Shown: piece after piece, positions 63,071 through 64,000 of the stretch | Numbering within the stretch: the first letter of the stretch is position 1 | How the letters are laid out: every line of letters starts with the position of its first letter | Assembly: GCF_000812185.1 (NCBI RefSeq) | Contig: NZ_CP007026.1 | Location: 431,222 to 495,221, forward strand | Source: Candidatus Nitrosopelagicus brevis | GTDB lineage: Archaea > Thermoproteota > Nitrososphaeria > Nitrososphaerales > Nitrosopumilaceae | Length of the DNA stretch: 64,000 nucleotides | Reading direction: 5' to 3' | The notes under the pieces: model-generated | Seen by the model: the letters and a program-made list of their open reading frames with translations, nothing else | Told to the model about the DNA's origin: nothing | Database searches by the model: none | Translations under genes and position numbers: made by a program

Positions 63071-63730
63071 TTGGATGTTGAAAAATTTCAAGATGATGTA
63101 TATGCTATAACTGAACTGTTATCAAAGAATCTATCGCCTGATTTAACTCCTAAATTGAACTTTGTCAGGCAAAATCTAATTGAATATTATAAGAAAAATT
63201 TAGTAAAAATCAATCATTCGGTCCTTGAGTTAATCTGTGCAGCAGAATTAATCTCTCACGGTTTCACCGTAGATGTTGAAAAATCAATATCTGAAATTCT
63301 TGTATGTGATTTATTTGGAAAAAAGGGTGATGGAACTGCAATTATAGAAATTGAGACTGGATTTACGCCTCCTGAACACGCATTAGATACTGTAGATTAC
63401 TATGCTGCAAGAATTGTCAGTAAGATTGCACGGTATAGCAAACACTGTGGAAAATTTTCACTTGCAACTCCTGTAGTGAATATTTTGCCAATGTCAGAAA
63501 TATTTCTACTTCCTCCAAACGCACGAAATCTTGATGATGTCAAAAAACTCAAAAAACTGTGTGACCGTTTTTACAAAAATCCTAAAATTAACTTAGAAGA
63601 TATACAGAATGCTCATATTCACTCTGTCTATCTGATAAATACTGACAAAGGATTTGCCAAAGAACTGGATCCTGAATTATATCTACAAATGACAAAGCAA
63701 TTGATGAAACAAAGTGAAATTGATCTTTAA
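63071..63730 (+). CDS. Hypothetical protein, possible PD-(D/E)XK nuclease fold (219 aa)
   Basis: A 219-aa soluble protein. Residues E53/E59 (VLELICAAELISHGF), D80 (LVCDLFG) and E93-I-E95 (AIIEIETG) follow the spacing of PD-(D/E)XK nuclease cores (E, then D, then E-x-K, with Glu in place of the Lys). A helical C-terminal part follows. It could be a nuclease or an inactive relative. The start is TTG. The family is unconfirmed. EF-2 begins 75 bp downstream. Confidence 0.6.
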   Translation: MDVEKFQDDVYAITELLSKNLSPDLTPKLNFVRQNLIEYYKKNLVKINHSVLELICAAELISHGFTVDVEKSISEILVCDLFGKKGDGTAIIEIETGFTPPEHALDTVDYYAARIVSKIARYSKHCGKFSLATPVVNILPMSEIFLLPPNARNLDDVKKLKKLCDRFYKNPKINLEDIQNAHIHSVYLINTDKGFAKELDPELYLQMTKQLMKQSEIDL

Positions 63731-63804
63731 TTTTAAAAATTTGATCTTTGTTAACAATAATTTCTCATAAGGTTTAATACACGATTATCTAGGATGATTG
63801 CCAT

Positions 63805-64000
63805 ATGACTAAATACAAGTCCACATCCGAAGTCATGAAAATAATCAGTGACAAAGATAAGATCCGTAACTTTGGTGTTATTGCACATGTTGACCATGGT
63901 AAAACTACTATGAGTGATAGTCTTTTAGCACACTCTGGAATTATCTCTCCATCAACTGCAGGAAGTGCATTGGCAATGGACTCTATGAAAGCAGAGCAAG
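63805..64000 (+). CDS. fusA: Elongation factor 2 (aEF-2), truncated by the window end
   Basis: The first 65 codons of archaeal EF-2, the GTPase that drives ribosomal translocation. It begins [19 protein letters not shown] and has the G1 motif region [12 protein letters not shown]. The window ends in this gene, so the rest is not visible. The ATG was chosen because the earlier in-register ATGs stop quickly. Confidence 0.93.
   Translation, partial: MTKYKSTSEVMKIISDKDKIRNFGVIAHVDHGKTTMSDSLLAHSGIISPSTAGSALAMDSMKAEQ

Overview
The window looks like a chromosomal segment of a marine or soil ammonia-oxidising archaeon of the Nitrosopumilus/Nitrosarchaeum type (Thaumarchaeota, now Nitrososphaerota). 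The evidence is the thaumarchaeal 16S-23S rRNA pair with no spacer tRNA and no 5S gene behind it. Archaeal information-processing genes support this (TFB, Alba, Y-family polymerase, NreA, archaeal-type ProRS, SMC, aEF-2), as do a thaumarchaeosortase with a PEFG-CTERM substrate, archaeal CofE and a siroheme reductase. DNA is AT-rich. Most genes start directly at a TATA-like box about 24-27 nt upstream of the start codon, so leaderless transcription seems the rule. I used that spacing to choose several starts. I see no CRISPR array, insertion sequence, integrase, prophage or canonical tRNA.

Layout. 0-9.5 kb: DEAD-box helicase with a hairpin leader, a DsbA-like/membrane CxC pair, a BtuF-like protein, NreA and a Y-family polymerase (both ending in PCNA-binding motifs) flanking an archaeosortase-like protein, Alba with a tandem-repeat tail, a LysE exporter and a PAC2 protein. 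9.5-20.5 kb: inositol-phosphate synthase, SMC, a beta-hydroxyacid dehydrogenase, ProRS, a SerB-like phosphatase, CofE and a PHP protein. 20.5-26.5 kb: a sulfur-handling neighbourhood (TusA, thioredoxin reductase, Thi4 with a sacrificial-type Cys, sulfite/nitrite reductase, two-domain rhodanese). 26.5-35.9 kb: TPR protein, collagen-like protein, family-4 UDG with a zinc-ribbon tail, a very basic small protein, an ATPase-KH protein lacking its usual PIN domain, a DtxR/MntR regulator, DUF192 and a surface metallopeptidase. 36.3-42.7 kb: an FTR1-type iron permease and a large surface protein sharing its extracytoplasmic repeat, around a hydantoinase-type protein. 42.7-46.2 kb: small proteins, candidate structured RNAs, a nitroreductase and a GSAM-like aminotransferase. 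46.2-51.2 kb: rRNA operon. 51.2-64 kb: cold-shock protein, TFB, Dps-like protein, second metallopeptidase, BirA, LON-domain protein, SNF2 ATPase, membrane J-protein, rhodanese/SWIM pair, PEFG-CTERM protein, a possible nuclease-fold protein and the start of EF-2.

The most interesting signals are: (i) a 14-bp dyad, consensus TTAGGTWAWACTAA, resembling half of the DtxR/IdeR box, found just upstream of the TATA boxes of thi4, the cold-shock gene and a 40-codon ORF; (ii) two, possibly three, intergenic hairpin RNAs with well-placed promoters; (iii) two surface metallopeptidases built from the same three modules in different order; (iv) an archaeosortase with Ser where the catalytic Cys is expected; (v) a covarying base-pair change in helix 1 of the 16S rRNA; (vi) several overlooked microproteins. 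Genes were read by eye without database searches, so family names rest on recognised motifs.
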